Below, piece after piece: positions 47,713-54,678 of a DNA stretch of 64,000 nucleotides (position 1 is the first letter of the stretch; each line of letters begins with the position of its first letter). A model generated the notes under the pieces. It saw only the letters and a program-made list of their open reading frames with translations. It ran no database searches and was not told where the DNA came from. The stretch is from Knoellia sp. Soil729. GTDB lineage: Bacteria > Actinomycetota > Actinomycetes > Actinomycetales > Dermatophilaceae. The translations under genes and the position numbers were made by a program. The stretch covers positions 139,153 through 203,152 of the forward strand of contig NZ_LMSA01000003.1 in assembly GCF_001427985.1 (NCBI RefSeq), written 5' to 3'.

Positions 47713-48437
47713 TGCCACGCCGCCCTCTGCTCGCCGGGGGCGTCGTCGCACTCGTGGTCGGTTCACTCCTCCTCGCCCTCGGTCTCGACTGGGAGCGGGG
47801 AGGAGCGCCTGCGTCTGCCTCGTCCGTGTCGGCCACGTCCTCTGCGAGGTCCACGCCGGCCGAGGCCTTGGTGCCCGCACCCACCCGGTCGGCGTCGGGT
47901 GCGGCTCGCCCGTCCGTCAGGGCGACTGCCTCGCAGAGGTCGAGGACCCACCAGCACGCCGAGTCGGCGTCCACCGGAACCACCCCACCTCCGCCCTCCG
48001 AACCGAACCTCGCCGTGTCATCGATCGGCCTGGATGTGTCGCTGTCGTCGGGAGGGGTGGACTCGTCGGGCAAGGTGAACCCACCGGCCGGCCGGGCCAT
48101 GTGGGTGCGCGGCTACGGCCGCGTCAAGCCGGGCAACGTCGGGACGGCCGTGGTGGCTGGTCACGTCGTCGCATCGGGCCGTGACGACGTCTTTGCGGAC
48201 CTGCCCTCGGTGCATGTCGGCAACACAGTGCTGATCCGGGCGGGTGCGACGACCAGGACCTACGTCGTGAGGCGGGCGGCCGTGGTGACCAAGGTGGCCC
48301 TCACGCACGATGCGGACGTCTGGGGCCAGAACACGTCCAAGCGCCGGATCGTGCTGATCACCTGCGATGCCGACCTGGGCTATCGCAGCGACGGTCACCG
48401 GGTCGCGAACTACGTCGTCGTGGCTGACGCGGTCTGA
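47712..48437 (+). CDS. Class F-like sortase, module 2
   Basis: 241 aa paralogue of the module 1 sortase: membrane helix at residues 6-25, a Ser/Thr/Ala/Pro linker of about 75 residues that is shorter and different in sequence, then the near-identical catalytic domain with His151 (VVAGHVVAS), Cys218 (VLITCDAD) and Arg230. Spacing between the three residues is the same in both sortases. It probably anchors the module 2 surface protein, though the similarity means cross-activity is likely. The next gene is convergent. Confidence 0.85.
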   Translation: MPRRPLLAGGVVALVVGSLLLALGLDWERGGAPASASSVSATSSARSTPAEALVPAPTRSASGAARPSVRATASQRSRTHQHAESASTGTTPPPPSEPNLAVSSIGLDVSLSSGGVDSSGKVNPPAGRAMWVRGYGRVKPGNVGTAVVAGHVVASGRDDVFADLPSVHVGNTVLIRAGATTRTYVVRRAAVVTKVALTHDADVWGQNTSKRRIVLITCDADLGYRSDGHRVANYVVVADAV

Positions 48438-48463
48438 CGCGTCGCACCGGTGACAACTCCGAG

Positions 48464-49270
48464 TCAGTAGTCCTCCTCGTCCCAGATCCGGACCTTCTTG
48501 GGCTTGACCACGCGATCGGGCTGCGCCTCTCGCTGCTCGCGGCGCAGCCCGAGCCAGATGAGCAGCAGTCCCACCGGCATCGAGAACCACCACTGGAAGG
48601 CGTACGCCTGGTGAGGTCCCAGGCTGCGGTCAGGGTCGGCGAGGGCAGCCGGGCGCGCAGGCTCCGTCCCGTCGGGCAGCTTCTCGGAGGCGAGGACGAC
48701 GTAGCCGTCGAGGACCTCCGTTCCCCAGGCGGCCTCGACGTCGGGCAGGCTGATGCTCGCGACCTGGCCATCCGGAAGCTTCTTGTGATCCGTGCTCTCG
48801 GCTGGGCGGACCCAACCCACCACGGTGACCTCTCCTGCGGGAGCGGGAGGGACCTCGGGCAGGACGTTGGCACCGCGGGCAGAGTTCTCGACCCACCCGC
48901 GGTCGATGATCGCCGTCGACCCGTCCTGCAGTCGCAGCGGCGCGAGGACCTCGTACCCATAGACGCTGTTGTTGGGGCGGTTGCGCACCAGGAGCTGCTG
49001 CCCGTCGTAGGAGCCGGTCGCCGAGACCTTGGTCCAGTCGTCCCGGGCACGGTCGACCGGCTGGTGGTCGAGGACACTCGCCAGTGGCACCGGCTCGGCA
49101 CGGTAATGGGCGTCCAGCAGGGCATTGCGCTCGGCCTTGAACTCGTAGCGTCCCCACTGCCACTGACCGAGGTGGTACCCCACGAAGGCATACACCACGG
49201 CAAGGGCGAGGGCACCCAGCCAGCGCGGGGTGAACAGACGCCGAAGCACGCGCTTCACGCTACCCGGCAT
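48464..49270 (-). CDS. SURF1-family cytochrome oxidase assembly protein
   Basis: 268 aa with membrane helices near both ends (residues about 17-33 and 228-245) and an extracytoplasmic domain between. SURF1 hallmarks are LGQWQWGRYEFKAERN, VRNRPNNSVYGYEVLAPL and IDRGWVEN. It helps insert heme A or otherwise assemble aa3 oxidase, which fits the ctaA and ctaB genes elsewhere in the window. It is divergent from moaA with only 11 bases between start codons, so promoter signals overlap; the start at 49270 is therefore less certain than the product. Confidence 0.88.
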   Translation of the reverse strand: MPGSVKRVLRRLFTPRWLGALALAVVYAFVGYHLGQWQWGRYEFKAERNALLDAHYRAEPVPLASVLDHQPVDRARDDWTKVSATGSYDGQQLLVRNRPNNSVYGYEVLAPLRLQDGSTAIIDRGWVENSARGANVLPEVPPAPAGEVTVVGWVRPAESTDHKKLPDGQVASISLPDVEAAWGTEVLDGYVVLASEKLPDGTEPARPAALADPDRSLGPHQAYAFQWWFSMPVGLLLIWLGLRREQREAQPDRVVKPKKVRIWDEEDY

Positions 49271-49275
49271 AGGCT
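49270..49275 (+). promoter_or_regulatory. -10 element of moaA, leaderless configuration
   Basis: TAGGCT is followed by six bases and the ATG at 49282, with no ribosome binding site. Confidence 0.5.
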
Positions 49276-49281
49276 GGGTGC

Positions 49282-50292
49282 ATGGCCACCGCCCCGACGA
49301 CTGCTCGCCTTGTGGACCGCTACGGTCGCGTCGCCCGCGACCTGCGGGTGTCCGTGACCGACCGGTGCAACCTGAGGTGTCGCTACTGCATGCCCGCCGA
49401 GGGCCTGCCGTGGCTGGCGAAGCCCGAGATGCTCACCGACGACGAGCTCGTACGTCTGGTCGGCATCTTCGTGTCACTGGGGGTGCAGCAGGTGAGGCTC
49501 ACCGGAGGGGAGCCGTTGCTGCGGCGCTCACTCACGGACGTCGTGGGCAGGATCGCGGCCCTCTCGCCGCGTCCCCGGATCGCCATGACGACCAACGGCA
49601 TCGGTCTCGACCGGCTCGCTGCCCCGTTGGCAGCCGCAGGTCTCGACCGGGTCAACGTCAGCCTGGACACCATCGACCCGCAGGAGTTCGCCGACCTCAC
49701 TCGCCGCGACCGGCTCAAGGACGTCGAGGCCGGGCTGAAGGCCGCCCACGACGCCGGGCTGGTGCCGGTCAAGGTCAACGCCGTCGCCATGCGGGGGATC
49801 AACGACCACTCCGTGGCGGACCTGCTCGCCTGGTGCCTGGATCGAGGTTACGAGCTGCGCTTCATCGAGCAGATGCCCCTCGATGCACAGCATGGCTGGG
49901 ACGCCAACACGATGATCGGTGCGGATGAGATCCGGGCCTCGCTGTCCGAGCGGTTCACCATCACCCCGCTGCCCGAGTCGGACCGGGGCAGTGCGCCGGC
50001 CGAGCGCTTCCTCGTCGACGGCGGACCGGCGACCGTCGGCATCATTGCCAGCGTCACCGCGCCGTTCTGTGGGGCGTGCGACCGCACCCGTCTCACCGCT
50101 GACGGTCAGGTGCGCAACTGTCTGTTCTCGCAGCGGGAGACCGACCTTCGCGCACCGATGCGCGAGGGCGCCAGCGACGAGGAGCTCGCCGACCTCATCA
50201 CCGGCGAGATGTGGCGCAAGGCCAAGGGCCACGGCATCGGAAGCGCCGACTTCGTGCAGCCCCTGCGCCCGATGAGCGCCATCGGAGGCTAG
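49282..50292 (+). CDS. moaA: GTP 3',8-cyclase MoaA
   Basis: Radical-SAM enzyme for the first step of molybdenum cofactor synthesis. 336 aa. SAM cluster motif DRCNLRCRYCMP near residue 27, RLTGGEPLL, and the C-terminal second cluster Cys in FCGACDRTRLTADGQVRNCLF read as FCGACDRTRL and GQVRNCLF. It ends in the conserved Gly-Gly that reaches into the active site. No other moa genes are in the window. Confidence 0.96.
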   Translation: MATAPTTARLVDRYGRVARDLRVSVTDRCNLRCRYCMPAEGLPWLAKPEMLTDDELVRLVGIFVSLGVQQVRLTGGEPLLRRSLTDVVGRIAALSPRPRIAMTTNGIGLDRLAAPLAAAGLDRVNVSLDTIDPQEFADLTRRDRLKDVEAGLKAAHDAGLVPVKVNAVAMRGINDHSVADLLAWCLDRGYELRFIEQMPLDAQHGWDANTMIGADEIRASLSERFTITPLPESDRGSAPAERFLVDGGPATVGIIASVTAPFCGACDRTRLTADGQVRNCLFSQRETDLRAPMREGASDEELADLITGEMWRKAKGHGIGSADFVQPLRPMSAIGG

Positions 50293-50297
50293 GCGAC

Positions 50298-50507
50298 TCA
50301 GCCCGCGTCGGCCGGAATCTCGTCCACGGGGACGGTGTCGCGCAGGAACCCCCGCAACGACAGGAAGTCGCCCAGCGTGACCCGGTGCTCGTCACAACCC
50401 AGCCACACCTTGCGGCGCTCTGGCGTGTGGAGCTTAGGGTTGTTCCACAGCAGCCCCCACTGCGCCGGCTGACGACAGGCCTTGGCGCTGCAGACCATCG
50501 AGGTCAC
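50298..50507 (-). CDS. Small conserved protein with Cys/His zinc-ribbon-like pattern
   Basis: 69 aa. MVCSAKACRQ and LGCDEHRVTL give C-x4-C and C-x2-H, a plausible zinc site around the WGLLWNNPKLHTPERRK segment. I recall such proteins in actinomycetes but no function. The GTG at 50507 overlaps the DUF3099 stop (GTGA); an ATG at 50498 would also work. Confidence 0.65.
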   Translation of the reverse strand: MTSMVCSAKACRQPAQWGLLWNNPKLHTPERRKVWLGCDEHRVTLGDFLSLRGFLRDTVPVDEIPADAG

Positions 50508-50821
50508 TGCTCGGAGTTCCTGCGTCCCGGGCCGAGGCGTCGGCGATGGGGGTCGCGTGGGGTGACGGGGGAGACCCGGCCGGCCACGCGAGGGGCATGG
50601 GCATTGGCGAAGACGACGGCGATGTAGGGGAGGACCACCGCCAGCGCGACGCAGGTCCACCTGACCCAACCCTGGGTGAAGAAGGCAAGCACGAAGCACC
50701 CGGTGCGGATCCCCATCGTCACGAGGTAGTGCTTCATCCTCGCGTTGATGTCGTCGTCGGCGGTCGACCGTGCGCTGGTGACGGACTGCACCGTTGGCTC
50801 GGCCCGCCGCTTCGTGCTCAC
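50504..50821 (-). CDS. DUF3099 membrane protein
   Basis: 105 aa with two membrane helices: INARMKHYLVTMGIRTGCFV runs into the first, and TCVALAVVLPYIAVVFANAH holds the second. Both are typical of DUF3099. The last 30 residues are basic. The GTG at 50821 is chosen because TAGAGT ends six bases before it. Function unknown. Divergent from fabG. Confidence 0.75.
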   Translation of the reverse strand: MSTKRRAEPTVQSVTSARSTADDDINARMKHYLVTMGIRTGCFVLAFFTQGWVRWTCVALAVVLPYIAVVFANAHAPRVAGRVSPVTPRDPHRRRLGPGRRNSEQ

Positions 50822-50827
50822 CACACC

Positions 50828-50833
50828 ACTCTA
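50828..50833 (-). promoter_or_regulatory. -10 element of the DUF3099 gene, leaderless
   Basis: TAGAGT on the minus strand, then six bases and the GTG at 50821. Confidence 0.45.
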
Positions 50834-50894
50834 CGTCCGCCCTCCGGGTGCCCGGAACGCTCGCGGCGATGCGGGCTACCCGGCGGTAGTCCAC

Positions 50895-50900
50895 TAGCGT
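50895..50900 (+). promoter_or_regulatory. -10 element of fabG, nearly leaderless
   Basis: TAGCGT ends eight bases before the ATG at 50909; no ribosome binding site is visible. Confidence 0.4.
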
Positions 50901-50908
50901 CGTGCGCC

Positions 50909-51622
50909 ATGAGCGCAGCACGCAACGTCCTTGTCACCGGGGGCAACCGGGGGATCGGCCTGGCCATCGCCCAGGCCTTCGTCGAGGGCGGCGACACGGT
51001 GGTCGTGACCAGCCGCAGCGGAGAGGCCCCGCAGGGCCTGACGGCCGTCACGTGCGACGTCACCGACACCGAGTCGGTCAACGCGGCCTTCGCCGCCGCC
51101 GAGGAGATCTTCGGTGGTCCGGTGCAGGTTCTCGTAGCGAACGCAGGCATCACCAAGGACGGGCTCCTCATGCGCATGAGCGACGAGGACTTCGACGCCG
51201 TCATCGACACCAACCTGGCTGGTGTCTTCCGCTGCGTCCGGCGTGCCAGCACCGGCATGATCAAGGCCCGCGGCGGACGGATCGTCCTCATCTCCAGCGT
51301 CGTCGGCCTCTACGGCGGACCGGGCCAGGCCAACTACGCGGCCAGCAAGGCCGGGCTCGTGGGCCTGGCCCGTTCGGTGACGCGAGAGCTCGGTGGGCGT
51401 GGCATCACCGCCAACGTCGTGGCACCGGGCTTCATCGAGACCGACATGACCGCAGCGCTCCCGGAGGACACCCAGAAGACCTACAAGGCCGGCATACCTG
51501 CTGGGCGGTTCGCTCAGCCCGGTGAGGTGGCCGCCGTCGTGCGCTTCCTCGCCTCCGAGGACGCCGGCTACGTCACGGGGGCCGTCATCCCCGTCGACGG
51601 TGGACTCGGCATGGGCCACTGA
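50909..51622 (+). CDS. fabG: 3-oxoacyl-ACP reductase FabG (MabA-like)
   Basis: NADPH-dependent reductase of fatty acid elongation. 237 aa short-chain dehydrogenase: TGGNRGIGLAIA at the cofactor site, NAG in VANAGITKDG, catalytic Ser in LISSVVGLYG, Tyr and Lys in NYAASKAGL, and the end PVDGGLGMGH. It is followed after 47 bases by the enoyl reductase, the mabA-inhA order of mycobacteria. An Ile in AGIPAGRF is ATA within an octamer. Confidence 0.95.
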   Translation: MSAARNVLVTGGNRGIGLAIAQAFVEGGDTVVVTSRSGEAPQGLTAVTCDVTDTESVNAAFAAAEEIFGGPVQVLVANAGITKDGLLMRMSDEDFDAVIDTNLAGVFRCVRRASTGMIKARGGRIVLISSVVGLYGGPGQANYAASKAGLVGLARSVTRELGGRGITANVVAPGFIETDMTAALPEDTQKTYKAGIPAGRFAQPGEVAAVVRFLASEDAGYVTGAVIPVDGGLGMGH

Positions 51623-51669
51623 GACACGCCAACCCGGCACACCCCGCACCGAGAAGGAGAACGACACCG

Positions 51670-52428
51670 ATGCTGCTCGAGGGCAAGAAGCTGCTCATCA
51701 CGGGAGTCCTCATGGACTCCTCGATCGCCTTCCACGTCGCCAAGCTGGCGCAGGAGGAGGGCGCGGAGGTCGTGCTCACGTCCTTCGGGAGGACGATGAA
51801 GATCACGTCGACGATCGCCAAGCGACTGCCGACCACTCCGCCGGTCGTGGAGCTCGACGTGACCGACGCCGAGCACCTCGACAGTCTCGCGGAGCGTCTC
51901 GGCGAGCACGTCGACCACGTGGACGGGGTGCTCCACTCGATCGGGTTCGCGCCGCAGGGCGCCTTCAACTTCATGGAGGGGACGTTCGAGGACGTCTCGA
52001 CGGCGATGCACGCGTCGGCCTACTCCCTGAAGTCGCTGGCCGTGGCGGCGTTGCCACTGATGTCATCCGGGTCCTCCGTCGTCGGGCTGACCTTCGACGC
52101 CAAGTTCGCCTGGCCGGTCTACGACTGGATGGGCGTGGCCAAGGCTGCGTTCGAGTCCACGAGCCGCTACCTGGCCCGCGACCTCGGTCCGCAGGGGATC
52201 CGCTGCAACCTCGTCGCGGCGGGACCGATCCGCACGACGGCGGCGAAGTCGATCCCTGGCTTCCAGACCTTCGAGGAGTCCTGGGACGACCGGGCACCGT
52301 TGGGGTGGGACGTCAACGACGCGGTGCCCGCTGCGAAGGCGTGCGCCGCACTGCTGTCCGACTGGTTCCCGGCGACGACCGGTGAGATCGTCCACGTCGA
52401 CGGCGGCGTCCACGCGATGGGCATCTGA
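51670..52428 (+). CDS. inhA: Enoyl-ACP reductase FabI/InhA
   Basis: NADH-dependent reductase completing each fatty acid elongation cycle, the family targeted by isoniazid and triclosan. 252 aa. LITGVLMDSSIAFHVAKLA at the cofactor site, HSIGFAPQGA, and the catalytic Tyr/Lys pair in YDWMGVAKAAFEST are typical of InhA rather than E. coli FabI. An AGAAGGAGAA site precedes the ATG. It is in an operon with fabG. Confidence 0.95.
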   Translation: MLLEGKKLLITGVLMDSSIAFHVAKLAQEEGAEVVLTSFGRTMKITSTIAKRLPTTPPVVELDVTDAEHLDSLAERLGEHVDHVDGVLHSIGFAPQGAFNFMEGTFEDVSTAMHASAYSLKSLAVAALPLMSSGSSVVGLTFDAKFAWPVYDWMGVAKAAFESTSRYLARDLGPQGIRCNLVAAGPIRTTAAKSIPGFQTFEESWDDRAPLGWDVNDAVPAAKACAALLSDWFPATTGEIVHVDGGVHAMGI

Positions 52429-52443
52429 CTCGGCGCAGCACAT

Positions 52444-52449
52444 TAGGCT
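52444..52449 (+). promoter_or_regulatory. -10 element of the Mur-ligase/TPR gene, leaderless
   Basis: TAGGCT, six bases, then the GTG at 52456; no ribosome binding site. Confidence 0.5.
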
Positions 52450-52455
52450 CGGCGG

Positions 52456-54675
52456 GTGACCAGCGACCCCCGCCTCGCCCCTGCCGTGACCGCCACCGAG
52501 GTCCGGGTCCTCGAGGGACCGAACCTCTACTTCCCCAAGCCCGCCGTCAAGGTCACGCTGGACCTGCGGGCCTACCTCGAGGCCGACCGGGAGACGGTGG
52601 CACGCATCGCACGCAGTGCGGGCCTGGGCTCGGTCCAGGCCGGGGCACCGTGCACCGAGCAGCGCCAGCGGGTTCTTGCCCGGCTGGCCGAGCGCGCCGT
52701 GCGGCAGGTGTCCCGAGCCTCGGGCACGAGTCGGCTGGGGATCCGTTCACGCCCCGGCGGTGACCTGTCCGTCGTCGTCGTGTCCTTCGTCTGGCGCCGG
52801 CGCGGACCCGCGCAGGCACTGGGGGAGTCGGTGGCTCCGGTCCTCGCGGCGTGGCTCGAGGATCGCGACGTGATCGAGGAGCAGGCCGCCGTGGTGCGCG
52901 CGGCTCCGGAGGGCCCACCACCCAGGATCGTCTCCCCGCGCATCCCCGTGGCCTCGGTCACGGGGACCAACGGCAAGACATCGACCACGCGACTGCTCGC
53001 GCACATCGCCATGACCTCCGGCAAGCACACGGCCTGGAGCTCGACCGACGGCGTGGTGGACCACGGGACGATGATCGAGCCCGGTGACTACTCGGGTCCT
53101 GCCGGCGCACGAGGAGTGCTCGGCGCACCGGGCGTCGAGATCGGCATCCTCGAGACCGCCCGCGGGGGCATGCTCCTCAAGGGCCTGGGGGTCTCGCACA
53201 ACGACGTGTCGGTGGTGACCAACGTGACGGCCGACCACCTCGGCCTGCAGGGGGTCGACACCGTCGACCAGCTCGCCGAGGTCAAGGCGATCATCACCCG
53301 GGCCACCCGGCCCGGTGGCTGGACCGTCCTCAACGGTGACGACCCGCGTGTGTGGGCCATGCGCACCGGCTCGCCGGCCAAGCCCTGGGTGTTCTCACTC
53401 GACGCCAACTCACCCGCCATCCGCGAGGCCCTGGGACTGGGCGGTCGCGCGATCACCGTCCTGGACGACCACGTCACCGTCCTCACCGGCTCGGGCGTCC
53501 CCGACCGCCTGGTCTCCGTGGTCGACGTCCCGATGACGATCAGCGGACTCTCCCGTCACAACGTTGCCAACGTCCTGGCCGCCACCGCAGCCGCCCTCGC
53601 ACTGGGGATCCACCGCGAGTCCGTCATCGAGGGCCTGCGCACCTTCCGCCCGGACGCCGCGCTCAACCCCGGCCGGATGAACACCTACACGGTCCCCGCG
53701 GGGCTGGGGGGTACCTGCACCGTCATCGTCGACCTCGCGCACAACGAGGCGGGGCTGGAGGCGCTCATGGACGTCGCCGAGGGGCTGCGCGAGCCCGGTT
53801 CACGTATCCACCTGGGCCTGGGCGCGGGAGGCGACCGCACCGACGAGATCCTGGAGAACCTCGGCGAGATCGCCGGGCACCGCGCCGACCACGTCGTCGC
53901 GGCTCACAAGGAGCATTACCTGCGCGGCCGGACGATGGAGGACCTCGAGGCGCACCTGCGCGTCGGCCTGCAGCGCGCGGGGGTCGCGGACGTTGCGTCG
54001 TTCCCGACGGAGATGGACGGTCTCAGGGCGCTCGTGGCGGAGGCTCATGGCGGCGACGTCGTCGCGATCATGTGCCACTCCGAGCGCGAAGCCATCTATG
54101 CCTGGCTCGCGGAGGTCGGGGGCGTGGCCGACTCGCCGCCGGACATCCGTCGCAAGGTCATCGCTGCCCGCGGGGAGCACGAGGCCGAGGACGCCATCGC
54201 CGAGCTCTGGGTCGACGAGGATGCGCAGCGGCGCATCCAGACGGCGGCCACACTGTCCGCCGCCTACCCCGGCGATGCGCGCATCGCCTACGAGTACGGC
54301 GGCACGTTCGACTCGGCGGGCCAGCCCGAGCGGGCGGTCGAGCTGTATCGCCAGGCGCTGGGCGGGGGCCTGCGCGAGCCGTTCCGTCACCGTGCGGTGA
54401 TCCAGCTCGCCTCATCGCTGCGCAACCTGGGCCAGCACGAAGAAGCCGTCGAGCTGCTCGACGAGCTGGCTGTGGAGCGCCCGGAGTCGATCGGGGTCGC
54501 GGGGTTCCGTGCGCTTGCCCTGCAGTCGGCCGGACGCGCCGACGAAGCCGTCGCGACACTGCTGGCAGCCGTGGCACAGGGCAGCCTGGACGAGGACGTG
54601 ATGCGCTACCGCCGTTCGCTCACGGCCTACGCCGCCGACCTGGCCCCGACGCACCTGGCCCCGAAGGGCTCCTGA
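52456..54675 (+). CDS. Cyanophycin-synthetase-like Mur ligase fused to TPR domain
   Basis: 739 aa. Residues 1-150 resemble the N-terminal domain of CphA (EVRVLEGPNLYFPKPAVKVT). The ATP-grasp domain is absent. Residues 160-560 are a Mur ligase: VTGTNGKTSTTRLLAHI near 167, ETARGGMLLKGLG, VTADHLGLQGVDTVDQLAEV, VLNGDDPRV, LSRHNVANVLAATAA, VDLAHNEAGLEAL, each paralleled in the neighbouring CphA. Residues 575-735 are a TPR domain that resembles a free-standing actinomycete family. It stands tail to tail with cphA, three bases apart. A ligase acting on cyanophycin or a related peptide, or a regulator of CphA, is plausible; neither is proven. Confidence 0.8.
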   Translation: MTSDPRLAPAVTATEVRVLEGPNLYFPKPAVKVTLDLRAYLEADRETVARIARSAGLGSVQAGAPCTEQRQRVLARLAERAVRQVSRASGTSRLGIRSRPGGDLSVVVVSFVWRRRGPAQALGESVAPVLAAWLEDRDVIEEQAAVVRAAPEGPPPRIVSPRIPVASVTGTNGKTSTTRLLAHIAMTSGKHTAWSSTDGVVDHGTMIEPGDYSGPAGARGVLGAPGVEIGILETARGGMLLKGLGVSHNDVSVVTNVTADHLGLQGVDTVDQLAEVKAIITRATRPGGWTVLNGDDPRVWAMRTGSPAKPWVFSLDANSPAIREALGLGGRAITVLDDHVTVLTGSGVPDRLVSVVDVPMTISGLSRHNVANVLAATAAALALGIHRESVIEGLRTFRPDAALNPGRMNTYTVPAGLGGTCTVIVDLAHNEAGLEALMDVAEGLREPGSRIHLGLGAGGDRTDEILENLGEIAGHRADHVVAAHKEHYLRGRTMEDLEAHLRVGLQRAGVADVASFPTEMDGLRALVAEAHGGDVVAIMCHSEREAIYAWLAEVGGVADSPPDIRRKVIAARGEHEAEDAIAELWVDEDAQRRIQTAATLSAAYPGDARIAYEYGGTFDSAGQPERAVELYRQALGGGLREPFRHRAVIQLASSLRNLGQHEEAVELLDELAVERPESIGVAGFRALALQSAGRADEAVATLLAAVAQGSLDEDVMRYRRSLTAYAADLAPTHLAPKGS

Positions 54676-54678
54676 GCC

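Noticed and set aside
48451-48470. Third BldD-like sequence after sortase 2
   Set aside because: It departs from the consensus at two positions and lies in a convergent gap over the SURF1 stop codon, where no promoter is expected.
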